In this document: one piece after another, positions 28,457 to 37,797 of the stretch | How the letters are laid out: each line of letters opens with the position of its first letter | Position numbering within the stretch: position 1 is the stretch's first letter | Assembly: GCF_900096975.1 (NCBI RefSeq) | Contig: NZ_FMYQ01000032.1 | Span: forward strand, 1 to 64,000 | Direction of reading: 5' to 3' | DNA from: Paraburkholderia lycopersici | Lineage (GTDB): Bacteria; Pseudomonadota; Gammaproteobacteria; Burkholderiales; Burkholderiaceae | Length of the DNA stretch: 64,000 bases | Made by a program: the position numbers and the translations under genes | The notes under the pieces: generated by a model | Seen by the model: only the letters and a program-made list of their open reading frames with translations | Databases searched by the model: none | What the model was told of the DNA's origin: nothing

Positions 28457-28785
28457 GCGCGACGCTTTCCATCGACGTCTGCTATGCGCTGCCCAACGCG
28501 CAAACGCTCATCACCGTCGAATTGCCGCCGGGCGCGACCGTCCGGCAGGCTATCGACGCGAGCGGCGTTCTCGCCCGCCATCCCGAGATCGACCTCGCGA
28601 AGCTGAAAGTGGGCGTGTACGGCAAGCTCAAGCCGCTCGATGCCGTGCTCGCCGACCACGACCGCGTGGAAATTTACCGCCCGCTGATCGTCGACCCCAA
28701 GATGGCGCGCCAGCGCCGCGTCGACAAGAGCCGCAAGGAAGGGGCGGTCGAAGGGCGCAAATGGCTGCCTAAGGATTCCCGCTAG
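28453..28785 (+). CDS. ratB: RatB / RnfH family protein
   Basis: 110 residues, beta-grasp (ubiquitin-like) RnfH family: VELPPGATVRQAIDASGV, KVGVYGKLKPLDAVLADHDRVEIYRPL. Basic C-terminus (RQRRVDKSRKEG). Translationally coupled to ratA. In E. coli RatB is not a simple antitoxin of RatA, so no such role is asserted. Confidence 0.92.
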   Translation: MSATLSIDVCYALPNAQTLITVELPPGATVRQAIDASGVLARHPEIDLAKLKVGVYGKLKPLDAVLADHDRVEIYRPLIVDPKMARQRRVDKSRKEGAVEGRKWLPKDSR

Positions 28786-28807
28786 TTTCGCGCGGGCGCA
28801 CGCTGGC

Positions 28808-29857
28808 TCATGCGGTCGTGCGGCGTCGCTGCGCGCCGTCGTCGGGGCGCGTGCTGCGATTTTCGTGCGCGATTCCCGGCAGATCGCCTTCCGGCACGAT
28901 GCCGTCGCCGTGGACCGTGTCCTCCGGGCCGCCCGAGTGCTGGCGCACCGACCAGCTCACGCCCGCCACCAGCAGCACGATCGCCGCGATTTCCAGCGCG
29001 CGCGGCAGCCGGTGGTCGTAGATGAAGCCGTAGAGCAGGGCGAATAGCGTCTCGAACACGATCATCTGGCCCGACAGCGTGAGCGGCAGGCGCTTCGCAG
29101 CCGCGTTCCAGAGACCGTTGCCGAGCCACGAGGCGCCGATCGCGAGCACCAGATTCAGCTGCCAGAACGTCGTCCAGCGGGCGGTGCTCACGCTTTCCTG
29201 CACCCAGCCCGACGGCAGGCACAGAATGCCGAGCCAGAGCACGCCGCCGAGCGCACCTGTGACCACGCCCCATAGCACCGACCACTCGTTGCCGCTGAAA
29301 TGCGCGTTGCGATGCAGATAGCGGGCGTTCTCGACCGCGAACCAGGTCCAGCAGACGAGCGCGCCGACCGCGCAGCCGAGGCCGGCGATGCGCGTGACGA
29401 CGCTTGCGTGGCTGCCGGCGTCGCCGGCGGCGGTGAACACGTCCACGTTGATGCAGACGATGCCGGCTGCGATCATCGCGAGCGGCCAGACGAGGCGTGA
29501 AATCGGCACGGCGCCATGGTCGCTCCGTCCGAGCAGCGTGACCGTGACGGGCAGCACGCCGACGATCAGCGAGGCGGGCGCGATACCCACGAGATGGATC
29601 GCGCTCGCAAGAAAGAGGTAATAGAGCACGTTGCCCATGAGCGCGAGCTTCACGAGCGCGACGAAGTCGGCGCGCGTGAGGCGCGGCCAGACGCGGCGCA
29701 GCATGGGCACGAGCGCGGCAAGGGAGACGAGCCCGTACATCACGTAGCGGCCAGAGCTCAGAAGCAGCGGTGAAAACTCCGCCAACTGCCTGGGCACGAC
29801 GAATACCGTGCCCCACAATGCGCCCGCCAGTACGCCGTACAACACACCACGCTGCAT
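28808..29857 (-). CDS. DMT superfamily permease (EamA-like)
   Basis: 349 residues with about ten hydrophobic helices in two repeated halves (GVLAGALWGTVFVVPRQL; GCAVGALVCWTWFAVENA), the mark of drug/metabolite transporters. A hydrophilic ~50-residue tail rich in Asp, Gly and Arg is longer than usual. Substrate unknown. ATG 29857 begins MQRGVLYGVL. Divergent from guaB. Confidence 0.85.
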   Translation of the reverse strand: MQRGVLYGVLAGALWGTVFVVPRQLAEFSPLLLSSGRYVMYGLVSLAALVPMLRRVWPRLTRADFVALVKLALMGNVLYYLFLASAIHLVGIAPASLIVGVLPVTVTLLGRSDHGAVPISRLVWPLAMIAAGIVCINVDVFTAAGDAGSHASVVTRIAGLGCAVGALVCWTWFAVENARYLHRNAHFSGNEWSVLWGVVTGALGGVLWLGILCLPSGWVQESVSTARWTTFWQLNLVLAIGASWLGNGLWNAAAKRLPLTLSGQMIVFETLFALLYGFIYDHRLPRALEIAAIVLLVAGVSWSVRQHSGGPEDTVHGDGIVPEGDLPGIAHENRSTRPDDGAQRRRTTA

Positions 29858-30075
29858 TTGACCTGCCTCCAGAAAACTTCGCGCGACCCATACGGATGGG
29901 CCATCCAGCACGTTTTCCCGAAGCTTAGCTGGCGGTCCGCGCCGGCGTCTTGTTCAATCCTGCACCGGACGTGGCGGGAATTCGGGTCGGAGGCGGCGGT
30001 GCGCAAACGGCGTCCGCTGGCGCGGACAGCGCTGGAAATAATCCCGAAAACGGCGCTAAGCCCCTGTTCACACAG

Positions 30076-30104
30076 ATGATTTCCAGGGCGCTATCGCGTA
30101 TAAT
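30076..30104 (+). promoter_or_regulatory. Probable guaB promoter
   Basis: A perfect TATAAT at 30099-30104 lies 26 bp before the guaB ATG. The -35 candidate ATGATT (30076-30081, 17-bp spacing) is weak (3 of 6). The leader would be short, about 20 nt. Confidence 0.45.
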
Positions 30105-30130
30105 CTGCTTTTGCGCCTATAGGATTTGCC

Positions 30131-31591
30131 ATGCGTCTGATCCAGAAAGCACTCACGTTCGATGACGTGCTCCTCGTTCCCGCCTTCTCCGACGTTCTCC
30201 CGCGCGACACCAGCCTGAAGACCCGGCTGACCCGCAATATCTCCCTGAACATTCCCCTTGTGTCGGCCGCGATGGACACCGTCACGGAAGGCCGTCTCGC
30301 AATCGCCATGGCACAGCAGGGCGGCGTCGGCATCGTCCACAAGAACCTCACGCCGGCCGAGCAGGCCCGCGAGGTCGCGAAGGTGAAGCGCTTCGAGTCG
30401 GGCGTGGTGCGCGATCCGATCACCGTTCCGCCGCAAATGAAGGTCGCGGACGTCATCGCGCTTTCGCAGCAGCATGGCATTTCAGGTTTCCCGGTCGTGG
30501 AGGGCGCGCAACTCGTCGGTATCGTCACGAATCGCGACCTGCGCTTCGAAACGCGTCTGGACGAGCCGGTGCGTTCGATCATGACGCCGCGCGAGCGCCT
30601 CGTCACCGTGAAGGAAGGCACGCCGCTCTTCGAGGCCAAGGCGCTCATGCACAGCCACCGCCTCGAACGCGTGCTGGTCGTGAACGACGCATTCGAGTTG
30701 CGCGGCCTCATGACCGTCAAGGACATCACCAAGCAAACCGAGCACCCGGCCGCCTGCAAGGACGAGCATGGCAAGCTGCGCGCGGGGGCGGCCGTCGGGG
30801 TTGGCCCGGACAACGAAGAGCGCGTCGAGCTGCTGGCGCAGGCCGGCGTGGACGTGATCGTCGTCGATACGGCGCACGGCCACAGCAAGGGCGTGCTCGA
30901 GCGCGTGCGCTGGGTCAAGAAGAACTTTCCGCACGTCGAAGTGATTGGCGGCAACATCGCCACGGCCGCTGCCGCGCGCGCCCTCGTCGAGTACGGGGCG
31001 GACGGTGTGAAGGTCGGCATCGGCCCGGGCTCCATCTGCACGACGCGTATCGTCGCCGGCGTGGGCGTGCCGCAGATCAGCGCGATCGCCAATGTTTCCG
31101 AGGCGCTCAAGGGCACGGGCGTGCCGTGCATCGCAGACGGCGGCATCCGCTTCTCGGGCGACGTGTCGAAAGCGCTGGCCGCTGGCGCGAACGCCGTCAT
31201 GATGGGCAGCATGTTCGCCGGCACCGAAGAGTCGCCGGGCGACGTGTTCCTCTACCAGGGCCGGCAGTACAAGTCGTACCGCGGCATGGGCTCGGTCGGC
31301 GCGATGAAGGACGGCGCCGCGGACCGCTACTTCCAGGACAACTCGGCCAATATCGACAAGCTCGTGCCGGAAGGCATCGAAGGCCGTGTCGCCTACAAGG
31401 GTTCGGTCAACGCGATCCTGTTCCAGCTGATCGGCGGCGTGCGCGCCTCGATGGGCTACTGCGGTTGCCGCACGATCGACGAACTGCACGACAAGGCGTC
31501 GTTCGTCGAAATCACCGCGGCGGGCATGCGCGAATCCCACGTCCACGACGTGCAGATCACGAAGGAAGCGCCCAACTATCACGTGGACTAA
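30131..31591 (+). CDS. guaB: Inosine-5'-monophosphate dehydrogenase
   Basis: 486 residues. Oxidises IMP to XMP, the committed step to GMP. Two CBS domains interrupt the barrel (about residues 95-205). Catalytic Cys is in GPGSICTTR and the flap includes SYRGMGS. guaA, the next enzyme of the pathway, follows after one small membrane-protein gene. Confidence 0.98.
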   Translation: MRLIQKALTFDDVLLVPAFSDVLPRDTSLKTRLTRNISLNIPLVSAAMDTVTEGRLAIAMAQQGGVGIVHKNLTPAEQAREVAKVKRFESGVVRDPITVPPQMKVADVIALSQQHGISGFPVVEGAQLVGIVTNRDLRFETRLDEPVRSIMTPRERLVTVKEGTPLFEAKALMHSHRLERVLVVNDAFELRGLMTVKDITKQTEHPAACKDEHGKLRAGAAVGVGPDNEERVELLAQAGVDVIVVDTAHGHSKGVLERVRWVKKNFPHVEVIGGNIATAAAARALVEYGADGVKVGIGPGSICTTRIVAGVGVPQISAIANVSEALKGTGVPCIADGGIRFSGDVSKALAAGANAVMMGSMFAGTEESPGDVFLYQGRQYKSYRGMGSVGAMKDGAADRYFQDNSANIDKLVPEGIEGRVAYKGSVNAILFQLIGGVRASMGYCGCRTIDELHDKASFVEITAAGMRESHVHDVQITKEAPNYHVD

Positions 31592-31597
31592 ATCCCG

Positions 31598-32296
31598 ATG
31601 AAGCCGCTGCTGCGCGTGCTGCTGATTGTCGATGCGTTGACACTGCTGGGGTTCGGCGTGCTGTTCGTTCTTACGCCCTGGACCCTGGTCTACAACGCGT
31701 TGCAACTGGTGCAGACGCAGCCGGCGCTCGTCGGACAGGCGTTCGGCGTGGTGCTGCTGGGTTTCGCGTGGCTTGCGCTGCGTGCGGCTTTTCACGGGGA
31801 GATGACCCTGCCTGTCGGTCGGACAGCGGGGCACGTCAACTGGATCGCCGGCGTGCTGATGCTGGTCTGGCTGATCGGGCTGCGTACGCCGCGGCTCACG
31901 GGTTTGGGCCAGCTGGTGGCCGGTGCGGTCGGGGTGTGGCTGATCGTCCTCGGTCTGGGTGGCGTCCGGCTCGCGGGCGCGGTGCGCAGGCGTGCAAAGG
32001 GCGACAAGGGGCGGACGGCGCAGCAGCGTGAAGCGGGCAAGACCGCAAAGGAGCGGCGCGACGAGCCGGTGGCATATGCGAAGCCCGGTTCCATGCGAGC
32101 GATGCCTTGGGGCGGTGCGCGTGAGGCGCAACGGCCCGCGGCGCCGGCCGAGCCTGCCGTGCAGGCGCCCCCCGTGACGCCCGCGGCCGTTCCGCCCGCC
32201 GCGTCGTCCTCGCCCGCCGCGGCGCAAGCCGGCGAGGCTCGCCAGGCCGCCCGCGACGAAGCGGCCGACGCACCGAGGCCGCCGCTGCGTGGCTGA
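31598..32296 (+). CDS. Hypothetical membrane protein between guaB and guaA
   Basis: 232 residues. Four hydrophobic helices in the first ~130 residues (VLLIVDALTLLGFGVLFVL; LVGQAFGVVLLGFAWLAL; VNWIAGVLMLVWLIGL; LVAGAVGVWLIVLGLGGV), then a basic linker and an Ala/Pro-rich C-terminal tail. Starts 6 bp after guaB, so it is co-transcribed. Family not recognised. Confidence 0.75.
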   Translation: MKPLLRVLLIVDALTLLGFGVLFVLTPWTLVYNALQLVQTQPALVGQAFGVVLLGFAWLALRAAFHGEMTLPVGRTAGHVNWIAGVLMLVWLIGLRTPRLTGLGQLVAGAVGVWLIVLGLGGVRLAGAVRRRAKGDKGRTAQQREAGKTAKERRDEPVAYAKPGSMRAMPWGGAREAQRPAAPAEPAVQAPPVTPAAVPPAASSSPAAAQAGEARQAARDEAADAPRPPLRG

Positions 32297-32476
32297 GGCC
32301 GCGCGCAAACCCGGTCTCCGAAACGCCAGACGTAATGCGCCCGAAGCGCCGCCGAACCTGCGCCACCCGGTTCCGCCGTAGCGTGGCGCTGCGGTCCTGA
32401 TGAATTCACGCTGCGCGCGTTTTCGACTGTCGCGCGGTTTTCCGTATCCGTTCTTTTTTAGGTCTCGTCCGCAGCC

Positions 32477-34060
32477 ATGCACGACAAAATCCTGATTCTC
32501 GACTTCGGCTCGCAAGTCACCCAGCTCATCGCGCGCCGCGTGCGCGAAGCCCACGTCTACTCGGAAATTCACCCGTATGACGTAGACGACGCATTCGTTC
32601 GCGAATTCGCGCCGAAGGGCATCATCCTCTCGGGCGGTCCGAACTCGGTCACCGACACCGATACGCCGCGCGCACCGCAGGCCGTGTTCGAGCTGGGCGT
32701 GCCGGTTCTCGGCATCTGTTACGGCATGCAGACGATGGCAGAGCAGCTAGGCGGCAAGGTGGACGGCGGTCATGTGCGCGAATTCGGTTACGCCGAAGTG
32801 CGCGCGCGCAATCACACGAGCTTCCTCGAAGGCATCGAAGACTTTCGCACGAGCGAAGGCCACGGCATGCTCAAGGTCTGGATGAGCCACGGCGACAAGG
32901 TCACGGAAATGCCGCAGGGCTTCCAGCTGATGGCGTCGACGGAATCGTGCCCGATCGCGGCGATGGCCGACGAGAAGCGCCATTTCTACGGCCTGCAATG
33001 GCATCCGGAAGTCACGCATACGGTACAGGGCCGCGCGATGCTCGAGCGCTTCGTGCTCGGCATCTGCGGCGCCAGGGCCGACTGGGAAATGGGGCACTAC
33101 ATCGAGGAGGCCGTCGAAACGATTCGCAGGCAGGTGGGCAGCGAGAACGTGATCCTAGGTCTTTCGGGCGGCGTGGACTCGTCGGTGGCGGCGGCGCTGC
33201 TGCATCGCGCGATTGGCGACCAGCTGACCTGCGTGTTCGTCGATCACGGCCTTCTGCGCCTGAACGAAGCCGAGCAGGTGATGTCGATGTTCGCGGACAA
33301 CCTCGGTGTGAAGGTGGTCCACGTCGACGCGAGCGAAGCGTTCATGTCGAAGCTCGCGGGCGTGACCGATCCCGAAGCGAAGCGCAAGATCATTGGCGCG
33401 GAGTTCGTCGAAGTGTTCCAGGCCGAAGCGGGCAAGCTCACCGATGCGAAGTGGCTTGCGCAAGGCACGATCTACCCGGACGTGATCGAGTCGGCGGGCA
33501 AGGGCAAGAAGGCCGCGCACACGATCAAGAGCCACCACAATGTGGGCGGGCTGCCGGAAACGCTGAACCTCAAGCTGCTCGAGCCGCTGCGCGAACTCTT
33601 CAAGGACGAAGTGCGCGAACTGGGCGTGAAGCTCGGCTTGCCGCACGACATGGTGTATCGCCATCCGTTCCCGGGACCGGGCCTCGGCGTGCGCATTCTC
33701 GGCGAGGTGAAGCGCGATTTCGCGGATCTGCTGCGCCGCGCGGACGCGATCTTCATCGAAACGCTGCGCAACACCATCGACAAGGAAACGGGCAAGTCGT
33801 GGTATGACCTCACGAGCCAGGCATTCGCGGTGTTCCTGCCGGTGAAGAGCGTGGGCGTGATGGGCGATGGCCGCACCTACGAGTACGTCGTTGCGCTGCG
33901 CGCGGTCCAGACGCTCGACTTCATGACCGCGCATTGGGCGCATCTGCCGCATGAACTGCTCGGGCATGTGTCGAACCGCATCATCAATGAGGTGCGCGGG
34001 ATCAATCGTGTCGTGTACGACATTTCGGGCAAGCCGCCGGCGACGATTGAGTGGGAATGA
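32477..34060 (+). CDS. guaA: GMP synthase (glutamine-hydrolysing)
   Basis: 527 residues. N-terminal class I glutamine amidotransferase (catalytic Cys in GICYGMQTMAEQLGG; His/Glu in QWHPEVTHT), ATP-pyrophosphatase domain with P-loop LGLSGGVDSSVAA, and C-terminal dimerisation domain ending PPATIEWE. Converts XMP to GMP. The coding region is intact although a mobile element is inserted at its 3' end, because the element restores the last codons. Confidence 0.98.
   Translation: MHDKILILDFGSQVTQLIARRVREAHVYSEIHPYDVDDAFVREFAPKGIILSGGPNSVTDTDTPRAPQAVFELGVPVLGICYGMQTMAEQLGGKVDGGHVREFGYAEVRARNHTSFLEGIEDFRTSEGHGMLKVWMSHGDKVTEMPQGFQLMASTESCPIAAMADEKRHFYGLQWHPEVTHTVQGRAMLERFVLGICGARADWEMGHYIEEAVETIRRQVGSENVILGLSGGVDSSVAAALLHRAIGDQLTCVFVDHGLLRLNEAEQVMSMFADNLGVKVVHVDASEAFMSKLAGVTDPEAKRKIIGAEFVEVFQAEAGKLTDAKWLAQGTIYPDVIESAGKGKKAAHTIKSHHNVGGLPETLNLKLLEPLRELFKDEVRELGVKLGLPHDMVYRHPFPGPGLGVRILGEVKRDFADLLRRADAIFIETLRNTIDKETGKSWYDLTSQAFAVFLPVKSVGVMGDGRTYEYVVALRAVQTLDFMTAHWAHLPHELLGHVSNRIINEVRGINRVVYDISGKPPATIEWE
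34049..34060. other. Presumed left attachment site (attL) at the guaA 3' end
   Basis: The last 12 bases of guaA (GAGTGGGAATGA) are highly conserved and guaA 3' ends are a known integration site for genomic islands carrying P4-type integrases. Backbone-like sequence ends here and the integrase gene begins 220 bp later. The matching attR should lie beyond the window, so the exact core cannot be fixed. Confidence 0.65.
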
Positions 34061-34093
34061 TTTAGCATAGCCTCACACTGTCTCAAGCGGTAT

Positions 34094-34132
34094 CAAAAAT
34101 CTCTTAAAAACAAATGGTTACGGAGATTTTTG
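34094..34132. terminator. 10-bp inverted repeat after guaA
   Basis: CAAAAATCTC at 34094-34103 pairs with GAGATTTTTG at 34123-34132 across a 19-nt loop. With its T-run on the plus strand it may end guaA transcription, now supplied by the mobile element, or be an integrase/excisionase arm site. Confidence 0.5.
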
Positions 34133-34179
34133 TTGTCACCCCGCTTTAGCTGAAATCATCCAATCTCAGCTATTTTTCC

Positions 34180-34255
34180 GGTACCAGTGACGGTACCGCT
34201 TGAGGCGGTCGGAAAACCCACCAATGGTACCGTCAGTCACGTCTGACGGTACCAT
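34180..34255. promoter_or_regulatory. GGTACC-centred repeat cluster upstream of the integrase
   Basis: Four GGTACC sequences occur in 76 bp. TGACGGTACC appears twice in direct orientation (34188 and 34244). The last two GGTACC sites form a perfect 13-bp inverted repeat, ATGGTACCGTCAG at 34224-34236 with its complement at 34243-34255. The cluster ends 25 bp before the integrase start codon. These are good candidates for integrase arm-type or repressor sites. Confidence 0.7.
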
Positions 34256-34279
34256 GAGGGAACCTGACCGGAGGCTGAT

Positions 34280-35623
34280 TTGCTAACTGATCGAGAGCTG
34301 AATTCCCTCAAGCCCAGGGATAAGGCATTCAAGGTGACAGACCGCGACGGTATGTACGTGGCGGTGCTGACGACAGGTACGATTTCTTTTCGGTACGACT
34401 ACCGGTTGAACGGACGGCGTGAAACGCTGACTATTGGGCGGTACGACGCGGATCTTGGGCGCCAACCGACGCGAGAGCCCGAATCGCTCGAGTATGGCGT
34501 ATCGATGTCGCTGCGCGAGGCGCGCCTATTGCTTGATCGCGCCAGACGCGATGTGGAGCGGGGCGTATCGCCGTCGCGAACCAAGGTCGAGAAGCGCGTC
34601 TCTGCGACCAACGCGCTCACTTTCAGTGGGTGGGCCGAAAACTACTTCAAGCATAAGGGCGACCCGAAAAGTGGAGCCGAGCAACTGGCCGATAGCACTT
34701 TGGCGCTGCGTCGAGCGGTTTATCGGCGCGTCATTGAGCCGGAGCTGGGAAAGCTCAAACTGCAGGAGGTGACTCCGCAGCGACTGAAACGCCTGTGCGA
34801 CGAAACCAAAGAGAAGCGCGGCCCCGCTGTCGCCGTCCATGTTCGCGATATCGTTCGCGCTGTATTCAACCACGCTCAGGGTAGCGGGTTGGCTGTGGAT
34901 AATCCGGCTGAGGCGATCCGTGCCAGTGCCATCGCCACGTTTGAGCCACGAGAGCGCGCGCTGTCGCCTGCTGAAATGCGGACGTTTCTGACAGCACTGG
35001 ATCGTGTGGCGACCATGCCGACTCTGCGCTTGGCGTTGAGATTTATTCTGTTGACTGGGGTTCGAAAGAGCGAGTTTATCGATGCCACTTGGAGGGAGGT
35101 CGATTTCGACGCCGAGCGTTGGACGATCCCTGCTGCGAGGATGAAGGCGGGCAAGGACCACGTCGTACCGCTGAGTAGCCAGGCACTGGATATTTTGACG
35201 ACGTTTCGTTCGTGCTTTGGTTCGAGCGTGTACCTGCATCCAAGCCGATACGACAGTGAGACACCGATTTCCAATGCCACGTTGAATCGCGTGATTGACG
35301 CCACTGTGGAGCACATCAGGAAAGACGATTCCGATTTTCAGAGCCTTGGCGTGCATGATCTGCGGCGGACGTTTTCTACCGGCCTGAACCGCGCGAAGTT
35401 TGACGAGCGCTGGATAGAGATGTCTCTGGCACACTCTCCGAAAAATAGAATCGCGGCAATCTATAACGTGAATCGTTACTTCTCCGAGCGGAGGATCATG
35501 CTGCAATGCTGGGCCGACATGATCGACGCATGGTTACGCGGAGCGTCTGCAAAGGATCTGATTGCCGATGCCAAACGGCGTGCCGCCGAGATTCACGAAG
35601 ACGATTTGGACGATGATCTTTAG
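34280..35623 (+). CDS. Tyrosine-type integrase of a guaA-targeted element
   Basis: 447 residues, P4-like integrase with N-terminal arm-binding DUF4102 domain (LNSLKPRDKAFKVTDRDGMYV), core-binding domain and C-terminal catalytic domain. Catalytic residues Arg262 (TGVRKSE), His359/Arg362 (HDLRRT), His385 (LAHSP) and nucleophile Tyr395 (AAIYN) are all present, so it should be active. Starts with TTG, 5 nt after GGAGG at 34270-34274. Codon use is less GC-biased than in guaA. Confidence 0.95.
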   Translation: MLTDRELNSLKPRDKAFKVTDRDGMYVAVLTTGTISFRYDYRLNGRRETLTIGRYDADLGRQPTREPESLEYGVSMSLREARLLLDRARRDVERGVSPSRTKVEKRVSATNALTFSGWAENYFKHKGDPKSGAEQLADSTLALRRAVYRRVIEPELGKLKLQEVTPQRLKRLCDETKEKRGPAVAVHVRDIVRAVFNHAQGSGLAVDNPAEAIRASAIATFEPRERALSPAEMRTFLTALDRVATMPTLRLALRFILLTGVRKSEFIDATWREVDFDAERWTIPAARMKAGKDHVVPLSSQALDILTTFRSCFGSSVYLHPSRYDSETPISNATLNRVIDATVEHIRKDDSDFQSLGVHDLRRTFSTGLNRAKFDERWIEMSLAHSPKNRIAAIYNVNRYFSERRIMLQCWADMIDAWLRGASAKDLIADAKRRAAEIHEDDLDDDL

Positions 35624-35716
35624 CCATACGGAGCAAACCGACCGCTAGCCTAAGCATGGATTTCCGGCTTCAGATAATCGGCCAAGAAACGTTCGAGCGA
35701 TGTCGTACTGCTCATG

Positions 35717-35747
35717 CCTATTGAAAAATATATTATTTTTCAATAGG
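35717..35747. terminator. Perfect AT-rich 13-bp hairpin downstream of the integrase
   Basis: CCTATTGAAAAAT pairs perfectly with its complement around a 5-nt loop, 93 bp after the integrase stop. It could be the integrase terminator, although no long U-run follows the stem, or a protein-binding palindrome. Confidence 0.5.
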
Positions 35748-35776
35748 TTATATGTTAAAAACCATTGAAAAAATTC

Positions 35777-35800
35777 CTAGCTACCCATCTAGCTACCCAT
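35777..35800. repeat. Two tandem 12-bp direct repeats
   Basis: CTAGCTACCCAT occurs twice without gap in AT-rich DNA between the integrase and the IS remnant. No function proposed; it could be a small regulatory or recombination site. Confidence 0.6.
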
Positions 35801-35863
35801 GTGGCGTGCAATGAGATGATGGGGCTATAGACCGCATGATAGCGGCGCTGTCGGTCTAGGTGC

Positions 35864-35970
35864 ATGGGAGGCAAGCAATCGTACACGGCGGAGTTCAAGG
35901 CGGCCGCCGTCCAGCGGGTCAAGATGGCTAGGGATTTGGTGTGGTGGCCCGCGAGCTGGGCATGTCGGAA
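35864..35970 (+). pseudogene. IS3-family transposase OrfA remnant
   Basis: The frame starting at 35864 reads KQSYTAEFKAAAVQRVK, the typical N-terminal HTH of IS3-family OrfA. After a frameshift near 35935 the expected continuation VVARELGMSE is found in another frame. Nothing further of OrfA or OrfB remains, so this is a short decayed fragment. Confidence 0.7.
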
Positions 35971-36696
35971 TCGGGCGACCACATTGTCGTGGTGCTGCCG
36001 ATTGCATGGAAGTTACGCCTTGGCGGTCGCGAGCGATGAGTGCTTAGACAGTCAGAATACCCATTGGACCTTCATCGCCATATCTAACAAAATGACTCCT
36101 GATGCGGCACGGACGGTGCGGAAGCAAGCAAGCCCTATGGCTTCTCTCACCAGGAAGCTAACGTGCGTATTGGCTTGGTGACGTGGGCAGAAATTCTGGG
36201 TGCGTCGAGGACGCGGCTTGCAGCGTTTCGCAGCAAGCTCGGCTATACGGCGACAAGACCAAGGTGCCGGCCTTCTGCGCAGCAAATATGCCGGATATCT
36301 GCCAGATGGTCTCCAAGCAGCGCCTGATGTAACTTCAGACTCGTCAGAGTGTTGAAATGATGGGCTAGCGATGGTAGAGGGGCAGAGTGAGTGCTTATGG
36401 ATAACGGCCGGAAGTTACTCCACGAGAGAATGCGCTGATGTGCGAAAGTCCGTTTCGCGTAGGACTGGCGCAACTAAAGCACAAGACCGGCAAGGTCGTA
36501 CCGTTGGGATTTGATGCGCCCCCTGCAGGATGACGGTTTGAGGATCTTTCCGCGATTAAAATTGAGTTATCGCGCCTCAAGGTCCGTGACCTATCGTGCT
36601 TGACTATCTTCGTGATAAGACCCCAAGGGCGATTCGGCCGTTGATGAATTGGGGCCGCATAGCTACGTTGTGATTGATTGTATAAGGCCGAAGAAA
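35971..36696. other. Decayed DNA between IS remnant and LysR gene
   Basis: About 700 bp without an intact gene. Several short protein-like stretches appear, for example one ending CAANMPDICQMVSKQRLM with TAA at 36329-36331, and a 31-codon frame from 36438. None can be assigned. The stretch looks like remains of former genes next to the integrase. Confidence 0.45.
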
Positions 36697-37611
36697 ATGA
36701 ATTTACATAGGCTCGATTTCACATCTCTCCTGCTTTTTACTCTCATCGTCCGGAGCGGGAGCATCAGCAGCGGGGCGAAACAAGCTCATATTTCGCTCGC
36801 GTCTGCTAGCAAGCGAATGTCCGTACTAGAAGCAGCCATAGGAACTGAAACGTTCGAGAGACATTCTCGCGGAATCAAGTTAACGCCAGCAGGACAGGCT
36901 CTTTATCGCCACGCACAGAGAATTCTGGGGGACGTTGATTTGCTGTTAGCCGATCTGTCGGACTATGTTGAAGGCGTCATGGGCGTAGTTAGGCTCTGGG
37001 CTAATACGTCGGCCATTACACAATTTCTGCCGGGGGACATCGCATCGTTCATTGCCGCTCATCCGACTATTCGCATCGAGCTCGAGGAACAAAACAGCGG
37101 TGAGGTTGTCAGGGCGGTGCTGGATGGAGAGGCGGACTTCGGTATCCTCGCTGACCGCATACCAACGTACGGCCTCGAAACGTTGCCGTATCGTCAGGAT
37201 AAATTGGTCCTCGTTGTTCCCGCGGGCCATCCCCTCGGACGCAAGCGAGCGGTTTCGTTCGACCAGGCTGCTGACTACGAGTTCGTAAGCCTGCCACGCG
37301 CCACATCGCTTGCCCAGCGCCTAGATCTCGCGACGAGCGCAGCGGGGAAGAGGCTGAAACTTCGAATCCAAGTTCGAAGTTTCGATGCGATGTGTCAGAT
37401 GGTCGCTGCGGGACTCGGTGTTGCAGTCCTGCCCGATGCGGCTGTGAGCCCTCATCTTCGGTCAATGGGCTTACGGAAGTTGGAACTGAACGAAGAGTGG
37501 GCCACGCGAGAACTACTTTTCTGTGCGCGGGATTTTCGAGCACTCCCCAAGCCTGCCCGACTCTTGATCCAATTCCTCCAAACCGCGTCTTCGAATTCAT
37601 ACCGTAACTAA
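36697..37611 (+). CDS. LysR-family transcriptional regulator (paralogue 1)
   Basis: 304 residues. N-terminal HTH (SISSGAKQAHISLASASKRMSVLEAAIG) and LysR substrate-binding domain (GVVRLWANTSAITQFLPG, IELEEQNSGEVVRAVLDGEADFGI). It is closely related in pattern to the LysR at 43438-44364. It lies 186 bp upstream of the LeuC-like gene on the same strand and is a likely activator of that operon. Confidence 0.88.
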   Translation: MNLHRLDFTSLLLFTLIVRSGSISSGAKQAHISLASASKRMSVLEAAIGTETFERHSRGIKLTPAGQALYRHAQRILGDVDLLLADLSDYVEGVMGVVRLWANTSAITQFLPGDIASFIAAHPTIRIELEEQNSGEVVRAVLDGEADFGILADRIPTYGLETLPYRQDKLVLVVPAGHPLGRKRAVSFDQAADYEFVSLPRATSLAQRLDLATSAAGKRLKLRIQVRSFDAMCQMVAAGLGVAVLPDAAVSPHLRSMGLRKLELNEEWATRELLFCARDFRALPKPARLLIQFLQTASSNSYRN

Positions 37612-37797
37612 TTCAAGTAGTCGTAGTGTTGCAGCCTTCGTCGAAAACGAAGGCTCGGTTGACGTCTTACGGATTCCCCCATCGCGCCGTCTTCAGCACA
37701 ATATTCGTATCGCCGTATTTGTCGGGCCTCAACGAGAGGATAGCGGCAATTGGCTTGCGGGCTTAAAAATATTAGCTGAGTATTTTGGAGACGTGCA

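Noticed and set aside
29300..29773. Plus-strand frames inside the DMT permease gene
   Set aside because: They are antisense shadows of a high-GC membrane protein gene.
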